Of a stretch of DNA of 13,908 nt, positions 6,852-13,908 are shown piece after piece; the stretch's first letter is position 1, and each line of letters opens with the position of its first letter. Below the pieces are notes generated by a model, which was not told the origin of the DNA, did no database searches, and saw nothing but the letters and a program-made list of their open reading frames with translations. The DNA comes from Cellvibrionales bacterium. GTDB lineage: Bacteria; Pseudomonadota; Gammaproteobacteria; Pseudomonadales; JAHEGP01. The stretch spans positions 1 through 13,908 of the forward strand of contig JAHEGP010000062.1 in assembly GCA_024645065.1 (NCBI GenBank). Reading direction: 5' to 3'. The translations under genes were made by a program, and so were the position numbers.

Positions 6852-6882
6852 CGAAATCGACAACAAGACGCTGTCGATTTCG
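6852..6882. repeat. Perfect 11-bp inverted repeat
   Basis: Arms CGAAATCGACA (6852-6862) and TGTCGATTTCG (6872-6882) are exact reverse complements around the 9-base loop ACAAGACGC. No T run follows on either strand, so it is not an ordinary intrinsic terminator. It could be a dimeric regulator site about 100 bases upstream of the sahR operator, or an RNA hairpin. Confidence 0.7.
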
Positions 6883-6924
6883 TGAGCAAGGGGACAAGCA
6901 AACATCTTGCTTGGCCCGGTTTGA

Positions 6925-6943
6925 AAAAGTCGCCCGGACTTTT
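6925..6943 (-). terminator. Intrinsic terminator of the SDR fusion gene
   Basis: AAAAGTC (6925-6931) and GACTTTT (6937-6943) form a 7-base-pair stem with a 5-base loop. Read on the minus strand, the descending arm GACTTTTT provides the T tract. It begins 10 bases after the stop of the SDR fusion gene, the expected place, and isolates that gene from the sahR operon. The stem also has T residues on the plus strand and may work in both directions. Confidence 0.6.
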
Positions 6944-6953
6944 CCGGCACCCG

Positions 6954-8954
6954 CTAGAAGTGGACCCCCTTCATGATGGCGGCCATGGCCAGCTGTTCAC
7001 TGCTCATTTCCACCTTCTTGGTTTCTTCCCTGCCGCCCTTGATGCCCTTGGCCGCTTCGGAATCGGGGAACATGCGGTAGGAAGTGTTCCAGATGATTTC
7101 CATAAATTTGGGCGCAATCGCATTGGCTACCGCCATAAACAACCCGGTAGTGGTAGCCACTCGTCTCGGCTTGTGAACCACGGCCTCAACGATAAGATCC
7201 ATCGCCTCGTCGACGCTGAGCGCAGGGGCGTAATCATACAGCTTGGTGGGCGCAATCATGGGAGTTCTCACCAGTGGCATATTGATGGTGGTGAAATGAA
7301 CATTGCGGTCGGAGAATTCAGATCCGGCGCAGCGCGAGAAGGCATCCAGTGCCGCCTTGGAGGCAACATAAGCTGAAAACCGCGGCGAGCTGCCCAGCAC
7401 CCCGATTGAGGATATGTTGATGATTTGTCCTTGCTTGCGACTGCTCATGGCAGGCAGGAAGCCCATGATAAGCCGCAGCGCGCCGAAATAGTTGAGCTGC
7501 ATGGTGCGCTCGAAATCGTGAAAACGCTCGTACGACAAGTCGATTGAGCGGCGAATGGATCGCCCTGCGTTGTTGACAAGGATATCGATATGACCGTGAT
7601 CCTGGAGTACCTGGGCGACAAGCTTGTCACAGGATTCCATGTCGGCGATGTCGCACTGGTAAATGTGCGCAGTGCCCCCCTCCGCTTCAATCGCAGTCTT
7701 GACCGCTTCAAGGTTTTCGAGGGTGCGCGCTGTCATCAATACGTTGGCGCCCGCTCCTGCCATTTTATGGGCGATGGCTTCACCAATGCCCGAGGAGCCC
7801 CCGGTGACCAGCACGATTTTGTCCTTGACGTTGCCCTCGAGGCTATTGTCGATAAACAGGTCGGGATCGAGGTTGCGTTCCCAGTAATCCCAGATGGTCG
7901 CCGCGTAGCTTGGCAGGCGGGGCACTTCGATGCCGCTGCCCTCGAGAGCCCGCCGGGTATCACGGCTGTCGTAGCGGGTATCATATTCAAAAAATACGCT
8001 GGCGGCTTCCTCGGGCATGTCGAGGGTTTCGAAGAGAGCACTCCTGAGGCGCTTGACTGGAGGCAATTTACCTACGATCGTGCTCAGGCCAGAGGGAACA
8101 AAGCTGAAAATCTTGCGGTCAAAGCGCATGCCAAGTCTGGGTGCGTGGCCGGCATCGGCAAAGATGTTGATCAATTCCCCCATGCTGTAATGGTCTGGAT
8201 TGGTCAGGTGAAAACATTCGCCGTCGCGGTCGGGAAGATGAGCCAGGTAATCCATGGCATCGACCACGTAGTCCACAGGCACGATGTTAGCCAGGCCGGT
8301 TTCGATACCGACCAGGGGAAACCAGGGTGGCAGCAGGTTGCGCAATTTCTTCAGGCCACTAAAAAGATAATAGGGGCCGTCAACCTTGTCGATCTCACCG
8401 GTTTCGGAGTGGCCGATCACTGCACCCGGGCGGTATACCCGCCAGGGGACGCGGCATTCCCGGCGCACAATGCCTTCGGAATCGTGCTTGGTGCGAAAGT
8501 AGGGATGCTCGAGGTTCTCGGCCTCGTCGAACATGTCTTCCTGCCAGATGCCCGGGTACATGCCACTGGCCGCAATCGAACTGACGTGGTGGAAGCAGCC
8601 GGCTTTTAGTTTTTCGGCACACTGCACGGCGTTGCGCGTCCCTTCGACGTTTGCCTTCTGCTGGCTCTCGGCATCGGCCTTCATATCGTAGATCGCGGCC
8701 AGATGGAAAAAGTGGTCGATTTCACCCTTGAGTTCTTTCAGGTCATTGTTGCTGATGCCAAGTCCCGGCTCGGTAAGGTCGCCATAGATCGGCTTGATGC
8801 GCCTTTTGCCGTTACTGTAGCGATCCTGCAAATCCTTTAACTTGTGTTTCGATTCTCTGCGCAGCAACACATATATTGTGCCTTTGCGATCAACCAGTTT
8901 TTGCAGCAGGAATTTACCGATAAAACCGGTGCCGCCGGTGACAAAGTAATTCAT
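6954..8954 (-). CDS. Double-SDR fatty acyl-CoA/ACP reductase, alcohol-forming (FAR-like)
   Basis: A 666-residue fusion of two Rossmann SDR modules. The N-terminal extended-SDR half (about 1-365) has the cofactor motif TGGTGFIG (6-13), SSIAASG (125-131) and active-site YxxxK at Y152/K156 (HPYFRTK). The classical-SDR half (about 375-620) has TGGSSGIG (384-391), NNAG (461-464), ISSIG (514-518) and YxxxK at Y529/K533. From memory, the sequence tracks closely along its length with the Marinobacter acyl reductase (about 660 residues), including the joining segment PSYAATIWDYWERNLDPDLF and the C-terminal AAIMKG end. That enzyme reduces fatty acyl-CoA or acyl-ACP to fatty alcohol for wax esters; the C-terminal half resembles Acr1-type acyl reductases, and the N-terminal half would carry out or assist the aldehyde-to-alcohol step. 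No wax ester synthase is in the window, so the product's fate is unknown. The ATG follows a GAGGAG site 9 bases away. The gene appears monocistronic, ending at a terminator. Confidence 0.85.
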   Translation of the reverse strand: MNYFVTGGTGFIGKFLLQKLVDRKGTIYVLLRRESKHKLKDLQDRYSNGKRRIKPIYGDLTEPGLGISNNDLKELKGEIDHFFHLAAIYDMKADAESQQKANVEGTRNAVQCAEKLKAGCFHHVSSIAASGMYPGIWQEDMFDEAENLEHPYFRTKHDSEGIVRRECRVPWRVYRPGAVIGHSETGEIDKVDGPYYLFSGLKKLRNLLPPWFPLVGIETGLANIVPVDYVVDAMDYLAHLPDRDGECFHLTNPDHYSMGELINIFADAGHAPRLGMRFDRKIFSFVPSGLSTIVGKLPPVKRLRSALFETLDMPEEAASVFFEYDTRYDSRDTRRALEGSGIEVPRLPSYAATIWDYWERNLDPDLFIDNSLEGNVKDKIVLVTGGSSGIGEAIAHKMAGAGANVLMTARTLENLEAVKTAIEAEGGTAHIYQCDIADMESCDKLVAQVLQDHGHIDILVNNAGRSIRRSIDLSYERFHDFERTMQLNYFGALRLIMGFLPAMSSRKQGQIINISSIGVLGSSPRFSAYVASKAALDAFSRCAGSEFSDRNVHFTTINMPLVRTPMIAPTKLYDYAPALSVDEAMDLIVEAVVHKPRRVATTTGLFMAVANAIAPKFMEIIWNTSYRMFPDSEAAKGIKGGREETKKVEMSSEQLAMAAIMKGVHF

Positions 8955-9207
8955 AGCCGAGCTCCTCAGATTATTCGAATTCTGTCGATTGGGATGGTGA
9001 GAAAAAGCGCCTTATGCTGTCCATTATCCGCCCCTAGTGTAACGTCCCCACCCGGCAAAGCAACGGGGTCTGGCCGCACCGCACCTTGGCAAAGTGCAGT
9101 TTGGGTATCCACGCTGATAAAAGCGGGAATGGGATTTGCTGTTGCCGGCGGGCTGAGGGAAAATAGCGCCCCTTCGTGCCCCGCCACCCCAGACAGGAGT
9201 AACAGTA
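8955..9207. other. Divergent intergenic region between SDR fusion gene and tkt
   Basis: This 253-base region must hold the promoters of both the leftward SDR fusion gene and the rightward tkt operon. I see the SDR ribosome site (GAGGAG near 8964-8969), the tkt ribosome site AGGAG (near 9195-9199), and a GGCAAAG motif occurring twice (9054-9060 and within 9090-9096). I see no clear promoter or strong dyad for tkt and no small gene. Confidence 0.4.
9036..9063 (-). promoter_or_regulatory. Weak candidate promoter for the SDR fusion gene
   Basis: On the minus strand, TTGCTT (9063-9058) and TACACT (9041-9036) are 16 bases apart, about 80 bases before the SDR ATG. Both boxes match the sigma-70 consensus only partly, so this is tentative. 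Confidence 0.25.
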
Positions 9208-11208
9208 ATGCCGTCCCGGTCCGAATTAGCGAACGCCATTCGCGCCCTCAGCATGGATGCCGTGCAGCAGGCCAATAGTGGTCATCCCGGCGCCCCGATG
9301 GGTATGGCGGATATTGCAGAGGTGCTCTGGAACGATTTTATGCGCCATAACCCGGCCAATCCCGATTGGGTTAACCGCGATCGATTTGTGATGTCTAACG
9401 GCCATGGTTCGATGCTGGTCTACTCAATTTTGCATCTCTCGGGTTATGCGCTGCCGATGGAACAGCTGAAAAATTTCCGCCAGCTCCACTCGATTACACC
9501 CGGTCACCCGGAATACGGTTATGCGCCAGGAGTAGAGACCACCACGGGGCCCCTTGGCCAGGGGATTTGCAACGGGGTTGGAATGGCTATTGCCGAGAAA
9601 ACCCTGGCGGCGCAGTTCAATCGTCCGGGTCACGCCATTATCGATCATCACACTTACGTATTCCTGGGGGATGGCTGCCTGATGGAGGGCATTTCACACG
9701 AGGCTTGCTCCCTCGCCGGAACTCTCGGTCTGGGCAAGTTGATTTGCTTTTACGACGATAATGGCATTTCCATCGATGGTGAAGTGGAGCATTGGTTTAC
9801 CGACGATACCCCCGCGCGGTTCAGAGCTTATAACTGGCATGTCGTCCCGGGCGTCGATGGCCACAACGCTGAGCAAATTGCATCGGCTATTGCGCAGGCT
9901 CGCGCTGAGACCGATCGCCCCAGCCTGATTTGCTGCAAGACGATTATCGGCAAGGGAGCGCCCAACAAGCAGGGCAAGGAAATCTCCCATGGAGCCCCCC
10001 TGGGTGCCGATGAGGTGGCACTGGCGCGGGAGACCCTGGGTTGGTCACACCCGCCTTTCGAGATTCCCCCGGAGTATTATGCCCGGTGGGACGCCACCGA
10101 AGCCGGCCAGCAGTTGGAAGCCGACTGGCAGCAGGCGTTTGCCAGCTATGAAGCCGACCACCCCGGGCTTGCCGCAGAGTTCCAGCGTCGCATTGCGGGG
10201 GATTTTCCAGCCGGCTTCGCCGCCGCCGCCGATGCCTTTATTGCAGAATGCCAAAAACGGGGCGACTCCATCGCCAGCCGCAAGGCTTCCCAGAACTGCC
10301 TGAATGCTTACGGCCCCCTGCTACCCGAACTGCTTGGCGGCTCGGCTGACCTCGCCGGCTCGAACCTGACCTTGTGGACGGGTGCAATGGGCATATCCCG
10401 CGACGACGCCAGTGGCAATTATATTTATTACGGAGTGCGCGAGTTCGGGATGACCGCGATTATCAACGGTATTGCCCTGCACGGCGGATTCATTCCCTAT
10501 GGCGGTACCTTCCTGATATTCATGGAATACGCGCGCAACGCCCTGCGCATGGCGGCGCTGATGCGACAGCGCAATATACAGGTTTACACCCACGACTCTA
10601 TCGGGCTGGGCGAAGACGGCCCCACTCACCAGCCGGTGGAGCAAATCGCCAATCTGCGCGCTACACCCAAGCTTTCCACCTGGCGCCCCTGCGATGCGGT
10701 TGAGACTGCGGTTGCGTGGCGGGCTGCGCTGGAGCGTGTCGATGGGCCCACTGCCCTGGTCTTGTCTCGCCAGAGCTTGCCGCACCAGACTCGAAGCGAG
10801 GAGCAGGTCGCTGCTATCGCCCGTGGCGGCTATGTTCTGGTGGACTGTGACGGGACTCCTGAGCTGATTATTATTGCCACCGGCTCAGAGCTCGGTATTG
10901 CGGTCGAGGCCCAGGCTGATCTGGCGCAGCAGGGCCACCGGGTGCGGGTAGTGTCGATGCCCTGCGTGGATCGCTTCGAGGCTCAGGATGCGAGCTGGCG
11001 AGAGTCGGTGTTACCGGGCACTGTGCGCAGGCGAATCGCGGTGGAAGCCGGAGTCACATCCCCCTGGTACAAGTACGTGGGATTGGACGGCGTGGTGCTG
11101 GGGCTGGACCGCTTTGGCGAATCCGGGCCCGGGCCGCAGTTGATGGAGTACTTTGGCTTTACCAGTGCGGCCGTCAAGAAGGCGGCCGAGCGCCTGCTAG
11201 CGCAGTGA
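9208..11208 (+). CDS. tkt: Transketolase
   Basis: A 666-residue thiamine-diphosphate enzyme that moves two-carbon units between sugar phosphates in the pentose phosphate pathway, linking erythrose-4-phosphate and ribose-5-phosphate to glycolysis. The start MPSRSELANAIRALSMDAVQ closely resembles E. coli TktA. Active-site landmarks are H26 (SGHPGAP), H66 (NGHGSML), H100 (PGHPEYG), TGPLGQG (113-119), the GDG...N cofactor motif (G154-N185), E412 in YYGVREFGM, and H474 in GPTHQPVEQ. The length is typical. The ATG follows an AGGAG site 8 bases away. Its stop overlaps the putative GTG start of epd (GTGA), so the two are likely translationally coupled; transketolase produces or consumes the Epd substrate erythrose-4-phosphate. 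No interrupting mutation is visible. Confidence 0.97.
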   Translation: MPSRSELANAIRALSMDAVQQANSGHPGAPMGMADIAEVLWNDFMRHNPANPDWVNRDRFVMSNGHGSMLVYSILHLSGYALPMEQLKNFRQLHSITPGHPEYGYAPGVETTTGPLGQGICNGVGMAIAEKTLAAQFNRPGHAIIDHHTYVFLGDGCLMEGISHEACSLAGTLGLGKLICFYDDNGISIDGEVEHWFTDDTPARFRAYNWHVVPGVDGHNAEQIASAIAQARAETDRPSLICCKTIIGKGAPNKQGKEISHGAPLGADEVALARETLGWSHPPFEIPPEYYARWDATEAGQQLEADWQQAFASYEADHPGLAAEFQRRIAGDFPAGFAAAADAFIAECQKRGDSIASRKASQNCLNAYGPLLPELLGGSADLAGSNLTLWTGAMGISRDDASGNYIYYGVREFGMTAIINGIALHGGFIPYGGTFLIFMEYARNALRMAALMRQRNIQVYTHDSIGLGEDGPTHQPVEQIANLRATPKLSTWRPCDAVETAVAWRAALERVDGPTALVLSRQSLPHQTRSEEQVAAIARGGYVLVDCDGTPELIIIATGSELGIAVEAQADLAQQGHRVRVVSMPCVDRFEAQDASWRESVLPGTVRRRIAVEAGVTSPWYKYVGLDGVVLGLDRFGESGPGPQLMEYFGFTSAAVKKAAERLLAQ

Positions 11209-12254
11209 CGAGCAGGGCTGCGGGGGGCCAATTATTGCGCCTGGCAATCAACGGCTACGGTCGCATTGGTCGCAGTGTGCTGCGGGCGCTGTACGAGTCG
11301 CAGCTGACGGATCGTTTGCGGGTGGTTGCAATCAACGAACCCGCCGAAATCCACAGGATGGCGCACCTGACTCGCTATGACTCCACCCACGGCCGGTTTC
11401 CCGGCCAGGTGGAGGTCAACGGCGGTCAACTGCAAATCAATAATGACAGTATCGCAACGCATCACTTTGAGCAGGTCGAAGAGCTGGACTGGGCCACCCC
11501 GGGAGTTGACCTTGTGCTGGAATGCAGCGGCAGCTTCAGCAGCCGCAGTGAAGCCGAACGGCATCTGGCTCGCGGTGCGGGGGCGGTGTTGTTTTCCCAG
11601 CCAGCGGCGGCAGATGTCGATGCCACCGTGGTATACGGCTATAACCATCGGCAGATTCTTGCGACCCACCGAATCCTGTCGGCGGCATCCTGCAGTACCA
11701 ATGCCGTGGTGCCAGTGATCGATGCCATCGAGCGCGCCTTCGGCGTGGAGCATGGCGTAATCACCACCATTCACTCCGCAATGAACGACCAGCCGGTGAT
11801 CGATGCCTACCACCATACCGACCTGCGAAAAACCCGCAGTGCCATGCACTCGATCATCCCCATCGAAACCGGCCTTGCCCGCGGTATCGACCGTGTGATG
11901 CCGGCGCTTGCGGGGCGTTTCCAGGCCCAGGCAATGCGTGTTCCAACCATGAATGTTTCGGTTATCGACCTTTCGATCGTGTTGTGCTGCGATGTCAACG
12001 AGGCCGCGGTCAATGCGGCACTGCTCAGTGCTAGTCAAGACGGTTATTGTGGCGTTTTGGGCTACACTGAAGAACCATTGGCATCCTGCGATTTCAACCA
12101 CGATCAGCATTCTGCTATTGTGGATGCCAGCCAGACCCGGGTCGCGGGCAAGCGACTGGCGAAAATCCTGGTTTGGTTTGACAATGAATGGGGCTATGCC
12201 AACAGAATGCTGGATGTCGCTGCCTACTGCCAATCCGTCGGCGTTGGCGGGTGA
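11205..12254 (+). CDS. epd: D-erythrose-4-phosphate dehydrogenase (GAPDH family)
   Basis: A 349-residue NAD-dependent member of the GAPDH family. It has the Rossmann motif INGYGRIGRSVLRALYES (15-32), catalytic Cys163 in SAASCSTNAVVP, the partner His190 (TTIHSAMND), and WFDNEWGYANRML at the C terminus. The segment HSAMNDQPVIDAYHHTDLRKTRSAMHSIIP is typical of Epd rather than glycolytic GAPDH (which has ATQKTVDGPS-like sequence), as is its place between tkt and pgk. Epd oxidises erythrose-4-phosphate to 4-phosphoerythronate, the first step of DXP-dependent pyridoxal phosphate synthesis. The second active-loop Cys of many GAPDHs (SCTTNC) is Ala here. The start is uncertain: GTG at 11205 overlaps the tkt stop by 4 bases, while an in-frame TTG at 11235 sits behind a G-rich stretch and would give an N terminus like E. 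coli Epd. Minor GAPDH activity cannot be excluded. Confidence 0.88.
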   Translation: MTSRAAGGQLLRLAINGYGRIGRSVLRALYESQLTDRLRVVAINEPAEIHRMAHLTRYDSTHGRFPGQVEVNGGQLQINNDSIATHHFEQVEELDWATPGVDLVLECSGSFSSRSEAERHLARGAGAVLFSQPAAADVDATVVYGYNHRQILATHRILSAASCSTNAVVPVIDAIERAFGVEHGVITTIHSAMNDQPVIDAYHHTDLRKTRSAMHSIIPIETGLARGIDRVMPALAGRFQAQAMRVPTMNVSVIDLSIVLCCDVNEAAVNAALLSASQDGYCGVLGYTEEPLASCDFNHDQHSAIVDASQTRVAGKRLAKILVWFDNEWGYANRMLDVAAYCQSVGVGG

Positions 12255-12357
12255 CAATCCGCGGGTTCCATCTCGAATCGGATAAGCCATCAACCGTCCG
12301 GGGCAGGGTTCAGCTGGCAGGCGGTGTGGCGAGGCCCGCGCGGACTCGCGGTGCATG

Positions 12358-12386
12358 AAACAACGATGAATAAAACAACGATGAAT
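12358..12386 (+). repeat. Tandem repeat with 15-base period before pgk
   Basis: The 14-mer AAACAACGATGAAT occurs at 12358-12371 and again at 12373-12386, one base apart. Mini-ORFs run through it: ATG at 12355 encodes M-K-Q-R and stops at 12367-12369, and ATG at 12366 encodes MNKTTMNE and stops at 12390-12392. Whether they are translated is unknown. Confidence 0.7.
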
Positions 12387-12394
12387 GAATAAAC

Positions 12395-12401
12395 AGGGAG
12401 G
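12395..12401 (+). promoter_or_regulatory. pgk ribosome binding site
   Basis: AGGGAGG lies 4 bases before ATG 12406. It falls inside the longer frame that opens at ATG 12385, so it argues that translation begins at 12406. Confidence 0.7.
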
Positions 12402-12405
12402 CTGC

Positions 12406-13584
12406 ATGGCCGTAATCAAGATGTCGGAGCTCGATCTGTCGGGACAACGGGTGCTGATTCGTGAAGACCTCAACGTGCCCCTAAAGGACGGTAAAGTCGC
12501 CAGCGATGCCCGAATAAGGGCGGCTTTGCCAACGATTAAACAAGCACTGGAAGCCGGTGCTGCGGTTTTATTGGCGTCACACCTCGGGCGCCCGGACGAA
12601 GGTGCCAGCGCTGAGGAAAATGCACCCTATAGCCTCCAGCCCGTCGCCGATCATCTTGGGGCGCTGCTGCAGCGCCCTGTACCTCTGGTAAAAGACTACC
12701 TGCAGCAAGCGGTTGCGATAGCGCCGGGCGACGTGGTGCTGCTGGAAAATGTTCGTTTCAATGCGGGTGAAAAGAAAGATGACGAGGAATTAGCCAAAGC
12801 CTATGCGGGTCTGTGCGATGTTTTTGTCATGGACGCATTTGGCACGGCGCATCGGGCACAGGCATCCACCCATGGCGTGGCTCGTTTCGCAGCGCTTGCT
12901 TGCGCCGGCCCACTGTTGGCGGCGGAACTGGATAACTTGCGCCGTGCACTTGCAGAGCCGGCGAGACCCGTGGTGGCTATAGTCGGGGGGTCAAAGGTTT
13001 CCACCAAGCTTACCGTGCTGGAAGCCCTCAGCGAAAAAGTTGACCAACTCATTGTTGGAGGCGGCATCGCCAACACGTTTCTGGCGGCGAAGGGTTTTTG
13101 CGTGGGCAAATCCCTGTGTGAGCATGACCTGATTCCCCAGGCTGAACGCCTGTTGCAGCGTTGTGAAATTCCCCTGCCGAGCGATGTTGTCGTAGGCAGT
13201 GAGTTCAGTGAATCGGCTGCGGCCACGGTCAAGGCGGTGGAGGATGTCGGTGAAGACGATATGATCCTGGATATAGGCCCTGAATCTGCCCGCAAGCTGG
13301 CGGATATCCTTGAAGGAGCCAAAACCATCATCTGGAACGGTCCGGTGGGTGTTTTCGAATTCGACCAGTTTGGTGAGGGCACCCGGGTCATGGCGCAGGC
13401 AATCGCGGATTCTGACGGTTTTTCTATCGCCGGCGGGGGCGATACCCTGGCCGCGGTGGATAAATACGGGATAGCCGATCAAATATCCTACATATCGACC
13501 GGCGGCGGTGCCTTCCTCGAGTACGTCGAGGGTAAGGTTTTACCGGCGGTAGCCATGCTGGAGCAGCGGGCCGGCCAGGGGTAA
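12406..13584 (+). CDS. pgk: Phosphoglycerate kinase
   Basis: A 392-residue cytoplasmic glycolytic enzyme that reversibly transfers phosphate from 1,3-bisphosphoglycerate to ADP. Features in order are MAVIKMSELDLSGQRVLIREDLNVPL at the start (substrate-binding R19xDLNVP), SHLGRP (58-63), LLENVRF (112-118), the hinge-side GGSKVSTKL (194-202), the nucleotide site with WNGPVGVFE (310-318), GGGDT (343-347) and STGGGAFLE (364-372). The length is normal. A longer in-frame ATG at 12385 adds seven residues, but the strong AGGGAGG site and the family N terminus support 12406. It is third in the tkt-epd-pgk operon and is followed after 15 bases by a hydrolase gene. Confidence 0.97.
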   Translation: MAVIKMSELDLSGQRVLIREDLNVPLKDGKVASDARIRAALPTIKQALEAGAAVLLASHLGRPDEGASAEENAPYSLQPVADHLGALLQRPVPLVKDYLQQAVAIAPGDVVLLENVRFNAGEKKDDEELAKAYAGLCDVFVMDAFGTAHRAQASTHGVARFAALACAGPLLAAELDNLRRALAEPARPVVAIVGGSKVSTKLTVLEALSEKVDQLIVGGGIANTFLAAKGFCVGKSLCEHDLIPQAERLLQRCEIPLPSDVVVGSEFSESAAATVKAVEDVGEDDMILDIGPESARKLADILEGAKTIIWNGPVGVFEFDQFGEGTRVMAQAIADSDGFSIAGGGDTLAAVDKYGIADQISYISTGGGAFLEYVEGKVLPAVAMLEQRAGQG

Positions 13585-13599
13585 CGGGCAGACAACGTT

Positions 13600-13908
13600 A
13601 TGCCGATCAATATCAATGCCGTTCTGCACCATATTCACACGCTGAATATGGCGAAACTGACCGAGGCCGAGCCGGCGGTTCTGCAATACTTCAGGCACTA
13701 TGGAATCAACTTTGCAGAAACCTCCATCGGGGTGAGGCAACATATCGGTCGCTTCAGGAGCGGCCATTTCGACATTGTCTGCCAGATGTATCTGCGTGAA
13801 CGACCCCGGGGAACGGTTTTCCTGGTGCACGGATATTTCGATCATGTCGGTTTGTACGCTCCCCTGATCGGCTACCTGCTGGAAAAAAATTACTCCGTGG
13901 TGGCATTC
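13600..13908 (+). CDS. Alpha/beta-hydrolase, N-terminal part (runs off the window)
   Basis: A frame open from ATG 13600 to the window edge, 103 residues so far. About 70 N-terminal residues precede the first core strand, then TVFLVHGYFDHVGLYAPLIGYLLEKNYSVVAF, which is the oxyanion-hole HG motif and next strand of the alpha/beta-hydrolase fold in the style of lysophospholipase/monoglyceride lipase proteins. The nucleophile elbow (GxSxG) and the Asp/His of the triad would lie to the right. The gene starts 15 bases after pgk, so it is probably in the same transcript, although its ribosome site is weak. Substrate is unknown. No signal peptide is evident in the visible part. Confidence 0.75.
   Translation, partial: MPININAVLHHIHTLNMAKLTEAEPAVLQYFRHYGINFAETSIGVRQHIGRFRSGHFDIVCQMYLRERPRGTVFLVHGYFDHVGLYAPLIGYLLEKNYSVVAF

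Larger units (their letters stand above)
6754..6953. other. Spacer between SDR fusion gene and sahR operator, structured, no gene
   Basis: About 200 bases with no convincing coding frame. From the right it holds the terminator hairpin (6925-6943), the perfect 11-base inverted repeat (6852-6882), and a GC-rich nested inverted repeat with arms CAGCGCC (6769-6775) and GGCGCTG (6805-6811) around an inner GGCT/AGCC stem. These lie upstream of the sahR promoter and could bind regulators or fold in RNA. Confidence 0.4.
12255..12405 (+). other. epd-pgk spacer with tandem repeat
   Basis: A 151-base gap inside the tkt-epd-pgk operon. It has a GC-rich stretch with a modest stem (GCGAG/CTCGC near 12329-12349), then an A-rich segment with a 15-base-period repeat and overlapping mini-ORFs, then the pgk ribosome site. 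I see no clear promoter or terminator. Confidence 0.4.

Noticed and set aside
7590..8609. A 339-codon plus-strand frame opposite the SDR fusion gene
   Set aside because: It is a mirror frame of a strongly conserved gene and has no domain features or start signals.
11205..12254. Calling the gene a glycolytic GAPDH (gap)
   Set aside because: The HSAMNDQPVIDAYH segment and the tkt-epd-pgk order favour erythrose-4-phosphate dehydrogenase; GAPDH-type ATQKTVDGPS is absent.
11232..12473. A 413-codon open frame on the minus strand opposite epd
   Set aside because: It is antisense to a clearly conserved gene, shows no recognisable domain, is rich in His/Arg/Cys from mirrored codons, and begins inside pgk with no ribosome site.

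Overview
This window looks like a chromosomal segment of a gammaproteobacterium, most likely a marine, Cellvibrionales/Halieaceae-like or Marinobacter-like lineage. The inference rests on a Chp-type chemotaxis gene end, a tkt-epd-pgk operon of gammaproteobacterial type, an ArsR/methyltransferase regulator of the SahR kind beside metK-ahcY-metF, and a double-SDR fatty acyl reductase that closely resembles (from memory) the Marinobacter enzyme. The DNA is moderately GC-rich and gene-dense. I see no rRNA, tRNA, CRISPR array, insertion sequence or prophage.

Layout. (1) Bases 1-1213, plus strand: the 3' end of a large CheA-type hybrid kinase (ChpA-like; CheW-like tail plus receiver domain), then a stand-alone CheW-like protein (ChpC-like). 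(2) Bases 1253-6704, minus strand, transcribed right to left: sahR, metK, ahcY, metF and rsmE. This is the S-adenosylmethionine (SAM) cycle with its own regulator. MetK makes SAM, methyltransferases such as RsmE spend it, AhcY removes the product S-adenosylhomocysteine (SAH), MetF supplies the methyl group to remake methionine, and SahR is expected to sense SAH. A 24-bp AT-rich dyad lies just upstream of sahR over a candidate promoter and is the likely operator. (3) Bases 6954-8954, minus strand: a 666-residue fusion of two short-chain dehydrogenase/reductase (SDR) modules, probably an alcohol-forming fatty acyl-CoA/ACP reductase, with a terminator-like hairpin just after it. (4) Bases 9208-13908, plus strand: tkt, epd, pgk and the start of an alpha/beta-hydrolase gene. 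This is a central-carbon operon in which transketolase and erythrose-4-phosphate dehydrogenase share a 4-base overlap.

Most of the window is well-understood metabolism. The parts not explained by known genes are non-coding: the sahR operator/promoter with a possibly leaderless transcript, a perfect 11-bp inverted repeat between sahR and the SDR fusion gene, the hairpin-rich 249-base ahcY-metF spacer with a terminator-like structure and a 10-base direct repeat, and a 15-base-period tandem repeat carrying overlapping mini-ORFs just before pgk. I found no clear evidence of a wholly new system. The best candidate for new biology is the local control of the SAM-cycle operon.
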